Below, piece after piece: positions 1-5,691 of a stretch of DNA of 5,691 nt. The notes below the pieces were generated by a model. That model was not told where the DNA came from. It was given only the letters and a program-made list of their open reading frames with translations, and did not search any database. Made by a program: the position numbers and the translations under genes. Source of the stretch: Dehalococcoidia bacterium (GTDB taxonomy: Bacteria > Chloroflexota > Dehalococcoidia > SM23-28-2); contig JALHUG010000288.1 of the NCBI GenBank assembly GCA_022866185.1, forward strand, positions 1 to 5,691, in the 5' to 3' direction. Within the stretch, counting starts at the first letter, position 1. The number at the start of each line of letters is the position of its first letter.

Positions 1-198
1 AACATTGGCGGCATCACCCGCTCCATACCTCTCACAGGGATACCCCTACCTTTCATCAGCTACGGCGGGTCGTCCCTGATGGCCGTCCTGGCCGCCGTTG
101 GCGTCCTGCTGAGCGTGTCCCGCTACGGCCGCGATAGGGGCTATCTGGAGCGAGAACCCGCCAGAGGCCGGGTCGGGTTCAGCAGGAAGAGGAGATGA
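1..198 (+). CDS. ftsW: FtsW septal peptidoglycan polymerase, C-terminal end (partial)
   Basis: This is the last 65 codons of a SEDS-family membrane glycosyltransferase, entered in frame 1 and ending at TGA 196-198; the 5' part lies outside the window. The fragment carries the family's C-terminal signature TGIPLPFISYGGSS (fragment residues 12-25). A hydrophobic stretch follows (about residues 24-41), the last membrane helix, and then a short basic tail rich in Arg and Lys. FtsW polymerises lipid II into septal glycan strands together with a class B penicillin-binding protein. RodA and SpoVE share this motif, so the choice of FtsW rests on its position directly before murG in a dcw cluster. The stretch before the motif reads ITRSIPLTG, where many FtsW proteins have a TGLLPxTG-like sequence. 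The stop overlaps the murG start by 4 bases (ATGA), so translational coupling is likely. Confidence 0.9.
   Translation, partial: NIGGITRSIPLTGIPLPFISYGGSSLMAVLAAVGVLLSVSRYGRDRGYLEREPARGRVGFSRKRR
184..189 (+). promoter_or_regulatory. murG ribosome binding site
   Basis: AGGAAG lies inside the last codons of ftsW, with 5 bases between it and ATG 195. A second purine run, GAGGAG (189-194), abuts the start and is too close to be the main site. It supports the ATG at 195 as the murG start. Confidence 0.6.
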
Positions 199-1295
199 AG
201 GTTGTCTTCAGCGGCGGCGGTACCGGAGGCCACGTCTATCCTGCCCTGGCCGTAGCGTCAGCCCTTGCCCAAGAGCTGGGCGAGGGCGAGGCCTTGGACG
301 CTCTCTACATCGGCACGGCCAGCGGCGTCGAAAAAGAGCTGGTGACCAGGGCAGGCTTGCCCTTCCGTGCCGTGGCTGCTGGAGCCATTCGCGGCCGCTC
401 GCCCTGGGGCCTGGCGACTAGCGTGGTCAAGCTGGCCAGGGGCGTCACCCAGGCCCGCGCGGCCATCGCCGAGTTCCAGCCGCAGGCCGTCCTCACCACC
501 GGCGGCTATGCCAGCATCCCCATGGCCGTAGCCGCCCGCACCTCCCATCGCATCCCCCTGGTGGTCTACCTGCCCGATGTCCGCCCCGGCTGGGCAGTTC
601 GCTTCATGGCCCGCCTCGCCCAGCGGGTGGCCGTCACCACCGACCGCTCCCTGGCCTACCTTCCCCGCGCCAAGACGGTGGTCACGGGTTACCCCATCCG
701 CCCCACATTCTGGCAGGTAGGCAAAGAGGAAGCCCGCCGCCGCCTGGCCATCGACGCCCAAGAGCGTGTCCTCTTCATTGCTGGCGCCACTCACGGGGCC
801 CGCACCCTCAACCGCATGGTCGGTGGGCCCCTTTCTCAGCTTTTGGAATTATGTCACCTCATCCACCTGAGCGGCCCTAGCGACCAACCGCGACTGGACC
901 GCCTGCGCCTCGACCTGCCCGACCGCCTACGCCCCCGCTATCACCTGTACGGCTACATGCACGAGGACCTGCCCTGGGCTATGGCCGCCGCCGATCTAGC
1001 GGTGATGCGCGCTGGCGCCTCGGTGATGGGCGAACTGCCGGCCATCGGCCTGCCCGCCATCCTGGTGCCCTACCCCCACGCCGGCGGTCACCAGCGCTTC
1101 AACGCTCGCTTCCTGGCCGATGCCGGGGCAGCCCTGGTGGTGGAAGACAACAAGCTGAACGGTCTCTTGCCTCTGATGGGCGAGCTCCTGACCGACGAGG
1201 CGCGACGGGCCACCATGGCCGAGGCCGCTCGCCGCCTGGCCCGCCCGGACGCCGCCAGGGACATCGCTCGCCTGCTCCTGGAGGTAGCCAAGTGA
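195..1295 (+). CDS. murG: MurG, lipid II-forming GlcNAc transferase
   Basis: MurG is a peripheral inner-leaflet GT-B enzyme that moves GlcNAc from UDP-GlcNAc to lipid I, giving lipid II. At 366 residues it has normal family length. The N-terminal domain holds the first glycine loop GGGTGGH (residues 7-13, with the conserved Thr10 and His13) and the second, TTGGYAS (101-107). The C-terminal donor domain holds a third loop, GATHGAR (197-203), Arg272 and Glu280 in MRAGASVMGE, and Gln300 and Asn303 in HQRFNA, which match the UDP-GlcNAc-binding residues of the family. Two things are odd: the usual HEQN loop of the acceptor domain is replaced by YLPD (125-128), and the third loop is GATHGA rather than GGSQGA. 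The reading frame is intact and the gene sits in its normal place between ftsW and murC, so it is probably active. ATG 195 puts GGGTGGH at the expected distance from the N-terminus. Confidence 0.96.
   Translation: MKVVFSGGGTGGHVYPALAVASALAQELGEGEALDALYIGTASGVEKELVTRAGLPFRAVAAGAIRGRSPWGLATSVVKLARGVTQARAAIAEFQPQAVLTTGGYASIPMAVAARTSHRIPLVVYLPDVRPGWAVRFMARLAQRVAVTTDRSLAYLPRAKTVVTGYPIRPTFWQVGKEEARRRLAIDAQERVLFIAGATHGARTLNRMVGGPLSQLLELCHLIHLSGPSDQPRLDRLRLDLPDRLRPRYHLYGYMHEDLPWAMAAADLAVMRAGASVMGELPAIGLPAILVPYPHAGGHQRFNARFLADAGAALVVEDNKLNGLLPLMGELLTDEARRATMAEAARRLARPDAARDIARLLLEVAK
1280..1285 (+). promoter_or_regulatory. murC ribosome binding site
   Basis: GGAGGT is a near-perfect Shine-Dalgarno sequence, 6 bases before GTG 1292 and inside the last codons of murG. 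It decides the GTG as the murC start even though that start overlaps the murG stop. Confidence 0.8.
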
Positions 1296-2689
1296 CGGCG
1301 AAAGGCATCCCCCGCCGCGTCCACCTGGTGGGCATCGGCGGCGTCCACATGTCGGCCATCGCCCACGTCCTCCTCGCCTGGGGCCACCAGATCTCCGGCT
1401 CCGACCAGAGGCTGTCGCCACTCACCGAACGCCTGCAGGCCGAGGGGGTCACCATCTACCAGGGCCACGCTGCCAGCCACCTGGGCGACGCCGAGCTGGT
1501 GGTCTACACAGCGGCCGCCCGTCCCGATAACCCCGAGCTGGTGGAGGCCAAACGCCGTGGCCTGCCCCTTCTCCAGCGAGCGGAGATGATCGCTCGCCTG
1601 CTAGAGGGGCGCCAGGCCATCGCTGTGGCTGGCAGCCACGGCAAGACCACTACCAGCGCTCTCATCGCCTTCATGCTGCAAGAGGCTGGCTGCGACCCCA
1701 CCTTCCTGGTGGGCGGCGAGGTAATCGACCTGGGCACCAACGCTCGTGCCGGCCGAGGCGAGCACATCGTGGTGGAGGCGGACGAGTTCGCTGGCGCCTT
1801 CCTTCACTATCGGCCCCAGGTGGCCGTGGTCACCAACATCGAGCCCGACCATCTGGACTTCTACGGCAGCTTCCAGCGCCTGACCGCTGCCTTCCGCCAG
1901 TTCATGTCGCAGGTGGCAGCCGATGGCTTCCTCATCGCCTGCGCCGACGACCCCACCGTTCGCCACATCCTGGCCCATCCGGAAGACGACCCGCCCATTC
2001 AGGCCAGGATCATCCGCTACGGCCTGCAGGAACACGGAGGATTTTTCGCGGAAAATATTTCGCCAAAGGGTATATGCGGGTATACTTTTCTGTTAAAATA
2101 CGGTGCAGAGCCCTCGACAGCCTTCGAGACCCATTTGACAGGGGTCCATCAAGTGAACAACGCCCTGGCTGCCATCGCCACGGCAAGCGTTCTCGGCCTG
2201 CCTCGGCTGGCCGTGGGGGAGGCTCTCGCTCGCTTTCGGGGCGTTGAGCGACGCTTTCAGTTCGTGGGCGAGGCGGCGGAGATCACTATTATGGATGACT
2301 ATGCTCATCACCCCACTGAGATTCAGGCCACCATCGCCGCCGCCCGCCAGCGCTTCCCCGGTCGCCGCCTGGTCTGCCTGTTTCAGCCACACACCTACAG
2401 CCGTACCCAGTATCTCCTGGACGGCTTCCGCACCTGCTTCCAGGGGGTGGACCAGCTTCTCATCGCCGAAACCTACGCCGCCCGCGAGGAGCCCTCGGCG
2501 GGCATGAGCGCCCAGGAGCTCGCCCAGGCCATCGACAGCCCGCCCGCCAGCTACGTCGGGGGGCTGGAAGAGGCGCCACTAAGAGTGATGAAGGCACTGC
2601 GGCCGGGCGATGTCTTCTTCACCATCGGTGCTGGCGACATCGATCAAGTGGGAACGCAGGTTCTGGAGGCACTGAGAAAGGCGCCATGA
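1292..2689 (+). CDS. murC: MurC, UDP-N-acetylmuramate--L-alanine ligase
   Basis: MurC is a cytoplasmic ATP-dependent Mur ligase that adds L-Ala to UDP-MurNAc, the first amino acid of the stem peptide. At 465 residues it has family length. The N-terminal nucleotide-sugar domain starts with VGIGGVHMS (13-21). The central domain has the P-loop GSHGKTTT (114-121, Lys118), EADE (162-165) and TNIEPDHLD (181-189). The C-terminal domain follows HQVNNALAAIA (286-296) and carries DDYAHHPTEI (335-344) and FQPHTYSRT (364-372). FLHYRP after EADE, plus the dcw context, favours MurC over the related recycling ligase Mpl. The start is GTG 1292, sharing GTGA with the murG stop. Codons for residues 250-272 are unusually AT-rich, with TTT, AAT, ATT, ATA and TTA in a gene that otherwise prefers G/C endings. 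The frame is unbroken there and the peptide sits where the family has a variable segment. Confidence 0.97.
   Translation: MTAKGIPRRVHLVGIGGVHMSAIAHVLLAWGHQISGSDQRLSPLTERLQAEGVTIYQGHAASHLGDAELVVYTAAARPDNPELVEAKRRGLPLLQRAEMIARLLEGRQAIAVAGSHGKTTTSALIAFMLQEAGCDPTFLVGGEVIDLGTNARAGRGEHIVVEADEFAGAFLHYRPQVAVVTNIEPDHLDFYGSFQRLTAAFRQFMSQVAADGFLIACADDPTVRHILAHPEDDPPIQARIIRYGLQEHGGFFAENISPKGICGYTFLLKYGAEPSTAFETHLTGVHQVNNALAAIATASVLGLPRLAVGEALARFRGVERRFQFVGEAAEITIMDDYAHHPTEIQATIAAARQRFPGRRLVCLFQPHTYSRTQYLLDGFRTCFQGVDQLLIAETYAAREEPSAGMSAQELAQAIDSPPASYVGGLEEAPLRVMKALRPGDVFFTIGAGDIDQVGTQVLEALRKAP
2041..2100 (+). other. AT-rich island inside murC
   Basis: By hand count 40 of these 60 bases are A or T, against 21 of 60 just before (1981-2040) and 15 of 60 slightly downstream (2161-2220). 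It holds small repeats: the inverted repeat TTTTC-GCG-GAAAA (2043-2055) and the direct repeat GGGTATA at 2068-2074 and 2078-2084. The murC frame continues through it. Its function is unknown; it could be a small recombined segment, drift in a loosely constrained loop, or a cryptic regulatory site. Confidence 0.6.
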
Positions 2690-3615
2690 ACAGCCAGTTC
2701 CTAGCAGAGCTGCGGCAGGCAGCAACGGTCCGCCTGAGCGAGCCCATGTCTCGCCACACCACCTTTGGCATTGGCGGGCCGGCTGATGCCTACGCCGTCG
2801 CTCGCTCGGAAGAGCAACTCCAGGCGCTGACAGATGTCGCTCACCGTCACGCTGTGCCCTTCTTCATCCTCGGCTCCGGCAGCAACATCCTGGTGAGCGA
2901 TGGTGGCATCCGCGGCCTGGTCATCGAGAATCGCAGCGACCGCATCGACCAGCCCATCCGCCAGGGCAACGGCAGCCTGCTAGTGCGGGCTCAATCGGGG
3001 ATCAGCCTCGCCGGCCTGGCGCGGCGGCTCTCCCCGGCCGGTCTGTCCGGCCTGGAGTGGGCCTGTGGCATCCCCGGCAGCCTGGGCGGAGCGGTGATCT
3101 ACAACGCTGGAGCCTATGGCGGCTGCCTGGCCGACTGCCTGCGCAGTGTGCGCGTCACCAACAGCAGCACCGAAGTGGCAGAGTTGGCGGCCAACGAACT
3201 GGCCCTGGGCTATCGCGGCAGCGCCTTCACTCGCGGCGTGCTCCAGGAAAAGGTCATCCTCTCCGCCGACCTGATCCTGCACGAGGATGACCCCCAGGCC
3301 TTGACCGCACGAATAGCCGAGCTGGATGCCCGTCGCCAGGCAGCCCAGCCGCGAGAGCGCAACGCCGGCTCCGTCTTCAAAAATACCCCCGAGCATCCCG
3401 CCTGGCGGCTCATCGATCAGGTGGGACTGAGGGGCCACCGCATCGGCGACGCCCAGATCTCGCCCAAGCACACCAACTTCATCGTCAACTGCAGCCACGC
3501 CCGCGCCAGCGATGTCAAGGCACTGATGGTCCTGGCCCAAGAGAGGGTGGAAGAACGCTTCGGCCTTCGCCTGGAGCCAGAGGTGATGCTGGTGGGAGAG
3601 GGATTCGATGGTTAG
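2686..3615 (+). CDS. murB: MurB, UDP-N-acetylenolpyruvoylglucosamine reductase
   Basis: MurB is a cytoplasmic FAD enzyme that uses NADPH to reduce enolpyruvyl-UDP-GlcNAc to UDP-MurNAc, the substrate of MurC. At 309 residues it matches the shorter type II enzymes. The FAD domain shows HTTFGIGGPA (24-33) and GSGSNILVSDGG (63-74), followed by GIPGSLGGAVIYNAGAYGG (128-146). The active-site residues are readable: Arg177 in YRGSAF, Ser229 in AGSVFKN as the proton donor, and Glu299 in LEPEV. The segment GSVFKNT has Thr where many family members have Pro; this is a minor variation. ATG 2686 shares ATGA with the murC stop. Its ribosome binding site is weak: GGAGG at 2665-2669 is too far upstream and only GAGAAAGG (2674-2681) is close, so translation probably depends on coupling to murC. 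Confidence 0.97.
   Translation: MNSQFLAELRQAATVRLSEPMSRHTTFGIGGPADAYAVARSEEQLQALTDVAHRHAVPFFILGSGSNILVSDGGIRGLVIENRSDRIDQPIRQGNGSLLVRAQSGISLAGLARRLSPAGLSGLEWACGIPGSLGGAVIYNAGAYGGCLADCLRSVRVTNSSTEVAELAANELALGYRGSAFTRGVLQEKVILSADLILHEDDPQALTARIAELDARRQAAQPRERNAGSVFKNTPEHPAWRLIDQVGLRGHRIGDAQISPKHTNFIVNCSHARASDVKALMVLAQERVEERFGLRLEPEVMLVGEGFDG
3594..3603 (+). promoter_or_regulatory. ddl ribosome binding site
   Basis: A purine run, GGGAGAGGGA, lies 4 bases before ATG 3608 and inside the end of murB. It supports the ATG that overlaps the murB stop by 8 bases. Confidence 0.6.
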
Positions 3616-4678
3616 GGGAAAGGGCCTGCAAGTGGGCATCCTCTTCGGCGGCCGCTCCGCCGAGCATGAGGTCTCGCTCATCTCCGCCCAGGGGGTGATG
3701 GCCGCCATCGACCAGGATCGCTTCCAGGCGGTGCCAATGGGCATCACCAAGGACGGCACCTGGCTCACCCCCCAGGAGACGCAGGCGGCCCTGGCCGCCA
3801 TCAGCGGCGAGCGCATGGGCGCCCTCCAGGAGCCCAGCGGCCGCGGCTTCAGCGACCAGGCTCTGGCCGCCCTTCGGGGGATAGACGTTCTGTTTCCGCT
3901 GGTGCACGGCACCTACGGCGAGGACGGCTCGCTGCAGGGCCTCCTGGAGATACTAGGCATTCCCTACGTGGGGGCCGGCGTAGCCGCCAGCGCCGTGGGC
4001 ATGGACAAGGTCCTCCAGCAGATGGCCTTCCGCCAGGCGGGCCTCCCCGTGCCCCACTCGCTCGTCGTCACCCCGCCTCAGTGGAAGAACGAAATGACCG
4101 TCGTGGTTCGCCAGATAGAGAGCGAGCTGGGCTATCCCTGCTTTGTCAAGCCCGCCAACGGCGGCAGCAGCATCGGCACCACCAAGGCCCACTCGCGGGA
4201 AGCCCTAGCCGACGGCCTGGTCGAGGCCCTCCGCTACGACCGCAAGGCCCTGGTGGAGCAGGCCATCGCGGGCCGCCATATCGAGTGCAGCGTTTTGGGC
4301 AACGATGATCCCCAGGCCTCGCCCCTGGGGGAGATAGAGTTCAGCCGTGACTTCTACGACTACGTGGCCAAGTACGAAGACCCGCGCACCCGCCTGATCA
4401 TACCCGCCAGCCTGCCACCAGAGGTGAGCGAGCGGCTGCGGGCCATGGCCATCGCTGTGTTCAAGATTATCGATTGCGCCGGCATGGGGCGGGTGGACTT
4501 CTTCCTCGCTCAGAATGGCCAGGCCTACGTCAACGAGATCAACACCATACCCGGCTTCACGCCCATGAGCATGTATCCCAAGCTCTGGGAGGCCGCCGGC
4601 CTATCTTATGGCAGCCTGATAGCCCGCCTCATCGAGCTTGGCCTGGAGCGCCATCAGGAGAAGCAAACGCGTGCATAG
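3608..4678 (+). CDS. ddl: Ddl, D-alanine--D-alanine ligase
   Basis: Ddl is a cytoplasmic ATP-grasp ligase that joins two D-Ala; the dipeptide is later added to the precursor by MurF. At 356 residues it has normal length. The N-terminal domain has LFGGRSAEHEVSL (12-24) with Glu19, and HGTYGEDGSLQG (100-111). The ATP-grasp part has FVKPANGGSSIGTTKA (179-194) with Lys181 and Ser187, then FYDYVAKY (249-256), RVDFF (295-299) and NEINTIPGFTPMSMYP (309-324). By alignment, Glu19, Ser187 and Tyr256 match the E. coli DdlB triad Glu15, Ser150 and Tyr216; Arg295, Asp297, Glu310 and Asn312 match its ATP/Mg and transition-state residues. Tyr256 is the residue typical of D-Ala-D-Ala ligases and argues against a D-Ala-D-lactate enzyme. 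ATG 3608 overlaps the murB stop by 8 bases. Confidence 0.97.
   Translation: MVRGKGLQVGILFGGRSAEHEVSLISAQGVMAAIDQDRFQAVPMGITKDGTWLTPQETQAALAAISGERMGALQEPSGRGFSDQALAALRGIDVLFPLVHGTYGEDGSLQGLLEILGIPYVGAGVAASAVGMDKVLQQMAFRQAGLPVPHSLVVTPPQWKNEMTVVVRQIESELGYPCFVKPANGGSSIGTTKAHSREALADGLVEALRYDRKALVEQAIAGRHIECSVLGNDDPQASPLGEIEFSRDFYDYVAKYEDPRTRLIIPASLPPEVSERLRAMAIAVFKIIDCAGMGRVDFFLAQNGQAYVNEINTIPGFTPMSMYPKLWEAAGLSYGSLIARLIELGLERHQEKQTRA
4656..4660 (+). promoter_or_regulatory. ftsQ ribosome binding site
   Basis: AGGAG lies inside the end of ddl, 10 bases before GTG 4671. It favours this GTG over the in-frame TTG at 4638, which would overlap ddl by 41 bases. Confidence 0.6.
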
Positions 4679-5453
4679 AGGCGAATGGCAGTACACATCA
4701 GGGCGCCCCTTGCGGGGCCACGTCCTGCTGAGGGAGGGCGAGGATCCAGGTGGCCCGCGGCTGTGGCGACGGCTGCTGATGCTCCTGGTGCTGGCAGGCA
4801 TCATCGGCGGCGGCCTGGCCCTGTACCTTGCCCCCGTCTTCCGGGTGCAGGAGGTGCAGGTGACGGGAGCCCAGACCCTGCATGCCCCCTACCTGGCGGA
4901 GCTGGCTGGCCTCGAAGGTGACAGCATGTTCACCGCCCCTTTGGGCGAAGCCCAGGAGCGGCTGGCCGCCCTGACCATGGTCAAGTCGGTCAAGGCCGAG
5001 CGGGTCTGGCCCCACACCGTTCGCCTGGTCGTCGAGGAGAGGCAACCTTGGATGTACTGGTACACCCAGGACAGCGAGTACGTCGTGGACGCCGACGGCG
5101 TCGTCCTGGAAGGAGCCATGCCTGCGCCGGACGCGCTCACCATCTACCAGCAGGACAGCTCGGCCTACTTCCAACCGGGAGACGTCATCGACGCCGATGC
5201 CGTGCACCTGGCCAAACAACTCTTGGATTCTTTGCCCACCACCCTCGATATGGGGCTGGTGCGCCTGGAATATAATGACCGCGAGGGTCTGTCCCTGATA
5301 ACCGACGCCGGCTACAGCGTGATCATGGGCGATAGCCTCGGCCTGCAATACAAGCTGGCCGTCTGGCAAGCCCTGGAGCAGAGGCTCGGTCGCCAGGAGA
5401 TGCAGGGACATGTACTCGACCTGAGGTTCGGCGAAAGACCCTCCCTTCGCTGA
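4671..5453 (+). CDS. ftsQ: FtsQ/DivIB divisome protein with POTRA domain
   Basis: FtsQ is a single-pass membrane protein that links early and late divisome proteins and, with FtsB and FtsL, controls the FtsW-PBP septal synthase. From GTG 4671 it has 260 residues: a basic cytoplasmic tail (1-34), one membrane helix (about 35-54, LLMLLVLAGIIGGGLALYLA), and an outside POTRA domain (about 57-124). The POTRA domain begins FRVQEVQVTG and ends with VWPHTVRLVVEERQPWMYW, a typical FtsQ sequence. A C-terminal beta-rich part follows (YVVDADGVVLE, 137-147). The start is chosen because AGGAG precedes it and the overlap with the ddl stop is a short 8 bases; a TTG at 4638 would add 11 residues. Sequence conservation in this family is low, so the name rests on domain layout together with the position between ddl and ftsA. 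Confidence 0.92.
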   Translation: MHRGEWQYTSGRPLRGHVLLREGEDPGGPRLWRRLLMLLVLAGIIGGGLALYLAPVFRVQEVQVTGAQTLHAPYLAELAGLEGDSMFTAPLGEAQERLAALTMVKSVKAERVWPHTVRLVVEERQPWMYWYTQDSEYVVDADGVVLEGAMPAPDALTIYQQDSSAYFQPGDVIDADAVHLAKQLLDSLPTTLDMGLVRLEYNDREGLSLITDAGYSVIMGDSLGLQYKLAVWQALEQRLGRQEMQGHVLDLRFGERPSLR

Positions 5454-5467
5454 AAGGGGAGAGAGAA
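5454..5467 (+). promoter_or_regulatory. ftsA ribosome binding site in the only intergenic gap
   Basis: AAGGGGAG (5454-5461) is a strong Shine-Dalgarno-like sequence 6 bases before ATG 5468. The 14-base gap is the only stretch in the window outside a coding region. It lets ftsA be translated independently of ftsQ, which fits the need for more FtsA than FtsQ in known bacteria (inference). Confidence 0.75.
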
Positions 5468-5691
5468 ATGTATCGCAACGGCAACTTCGCAGCCATCGAC
5501 GTGGGCAGCACCAAGGTGTGCACCCTGGTGGGCGAGTTGACGCCCGAGGGCGAGATGCGCATCACGGGCGTGGGCATCGCTCCCACCGGCGGCATAAACA
5601 GAGGGATGGTGGACAACATCCAGCAGGCCACCGAGTCCATCCTCAACTCGGTGGAGAAGGCCGAGAGGTCCAGCGGCACCCGCATCGTCTC
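5468..5691 (+). CDS. ftsA: FtsA cell division protein, N-terminal part (partial)
   Basis: The first 74 codons of FtsA, an actin-like ATPase that binds the FtsZ C-terminal tail and anchors the Z-ring to the membrane; the gene runs off the end of the window. The start reads MYRNGNFAAIDVGSTKVCTL, with the actin-fold phosphate-1 motif around Asp11, Gly13 and Lys16 (AIDVGSTKVC). GVGIAPTGGINRGMVDNI (residues 36-53) is the FtsA-type sequence leading into subdomain 1C. VEKAERSSG (62-70) resembles Chloroflexota FtsA. MreB and DnaK share the general fold, but this motif series and the place after ftsQ identify FtsA. ftsZ would be expected next, outside the window. Confidence 0.93.
   Translation, partial: MYRNGNFAAIDVGSTKVCTLVGELTPEGEMRITGVGIAPTGGINRGMVDNIQQATESILNSVEKAERSSGTRIV

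Noticed and set aside
258..794. Minus-strand open frame (178 codons) opposite murG
   Set aside because: It is fully covered by murG with conserved motifs; the translation is Gly/Ala-rich and has no family signature.
2043..2055. Hairpin TTTTC-GCG-GAAAA as a terminator
   Set aside because: Arms of 5 bases, mostly A/T pairs, with a 3-base loop and no T-run after it; it is also in the middle of murC, where termination would cut the operon.
2135..2140. Perfect TTGACA -35-like hexamer inside murC
   Set aside because: No -10-like sequence occurs 16 to 18 bases downstream (the region reads ACAACGCC), so a promoter is not supported.
1292..2689. MurC could be the recycling ligase Mpl
   Set aside because: The EADE motif is followed by FLHYRP as in MurC rather than the Mpl-type sequence, and the gene sits between murG and murB.
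2980..3912. Long minus-strand open frame (310 codons) opposite murB and ddl
   Set aside because: It lies opposite two genes with full catalytic motifs, its translation is low in complexity and has no recognisable domain, and long antisense frames are expected in GC-rich DNA.
4638..4670. Upstream TTG start for ftsQ, adding 11 residues
   Set aside because: It would overlap ddl by 41 bases and TTG is a weaker start; GTG 4671 has AGGAG 10 bases upstream and an 8-base overlap like that of murB/ddl.
4698..5411. Minus-strand open frame (237 codons) opposite ftsQ
   Set aside because: The plus strand encodes a coherent membrane helix plus POTRA domain; the antisense translation is rich in His, Gln and Gly and looks like a shadow.
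5441..5467. Possible terminator or promoter between ftsQ and ftsA
   Set aside because: The gap is 14 bases, shows no inverted repeat or T-run, and is fully explained by a ribosome binding site.

Overview
The window is an uninterrupted piece of a division and cell wall (dcw) cluster, all on the + strand. The order is ftsW (3' end), murG, murC, murB, ddl, ftsQ, ftsA (5' end). There is no RNA gene, mobile element, CRISPR array or orphan gene, and no intergenic gap longer than 14 bases. The DNA is GC-rich, and third codon positions are mostly G or C.

Organism: best guess is a GC-rich member of the Chloroflexota, possibly Dehalococcoidia- or Thermomicrobia-like (inference, moderate confidence). 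The reasons are the MurG acceptor loop reading YLPDVRPG in place of the usual HEQN loop, the MurC N-terminus GIGGVHMSAIA, and an FtsA start with VEKAERSSG. The gene order alone does not decide it, because alphaproteobacteria also use murG-murC-murB-ddl-ftsQ-ftsA. Deinococcus-Thermus is a less likely alternative.

Layout: 1-198 is the last 65 codons of the SEDS glycosyltransferase FtsW. 195-1295 is MurG, which makes lipid II. 1292-2689 is MurC, which adds L-Ala to UDP-MurNAc. 2686-3615 is MurB, which makes UDP-MurNAc. 3608-4678 is Ddl, which makes D-Ala-D-Ala. 4671-5453 is FtsQ, a single-pass divisome protein with a POTRA domain. 5468 to the end is the first 74 codons of FtsA, the membrane tether of FtsZ. 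Together these supply the cytoplasmic precursor steps (MurB, MurC, Ddl), the lipid II step (MurG), the septal polymerase (FtsW) and the divisome scaffold (FtsQ, FtsA).

The cluster is tightly coupled. The first three junctions overlap by exactly 4 bases (ATGA, GTGA, ATGA), the next two by exactly 8 bases (ATGGTTAG, GTGCATAG), and only ftsQ-ftsA has a gap, of 14 bases with a strong ribosome binding site. No terminator or convincing operon promoter is visible; transcription probably enters upstream and continues into ftsA and, presumably, ftsZ.

No new biological system was found. The items most worth a second look are the MurG acceptor-domain loop that lacks the HEQN residues, a sharply AT-rich 60-base island inside murC, and the regular overlap pattern.
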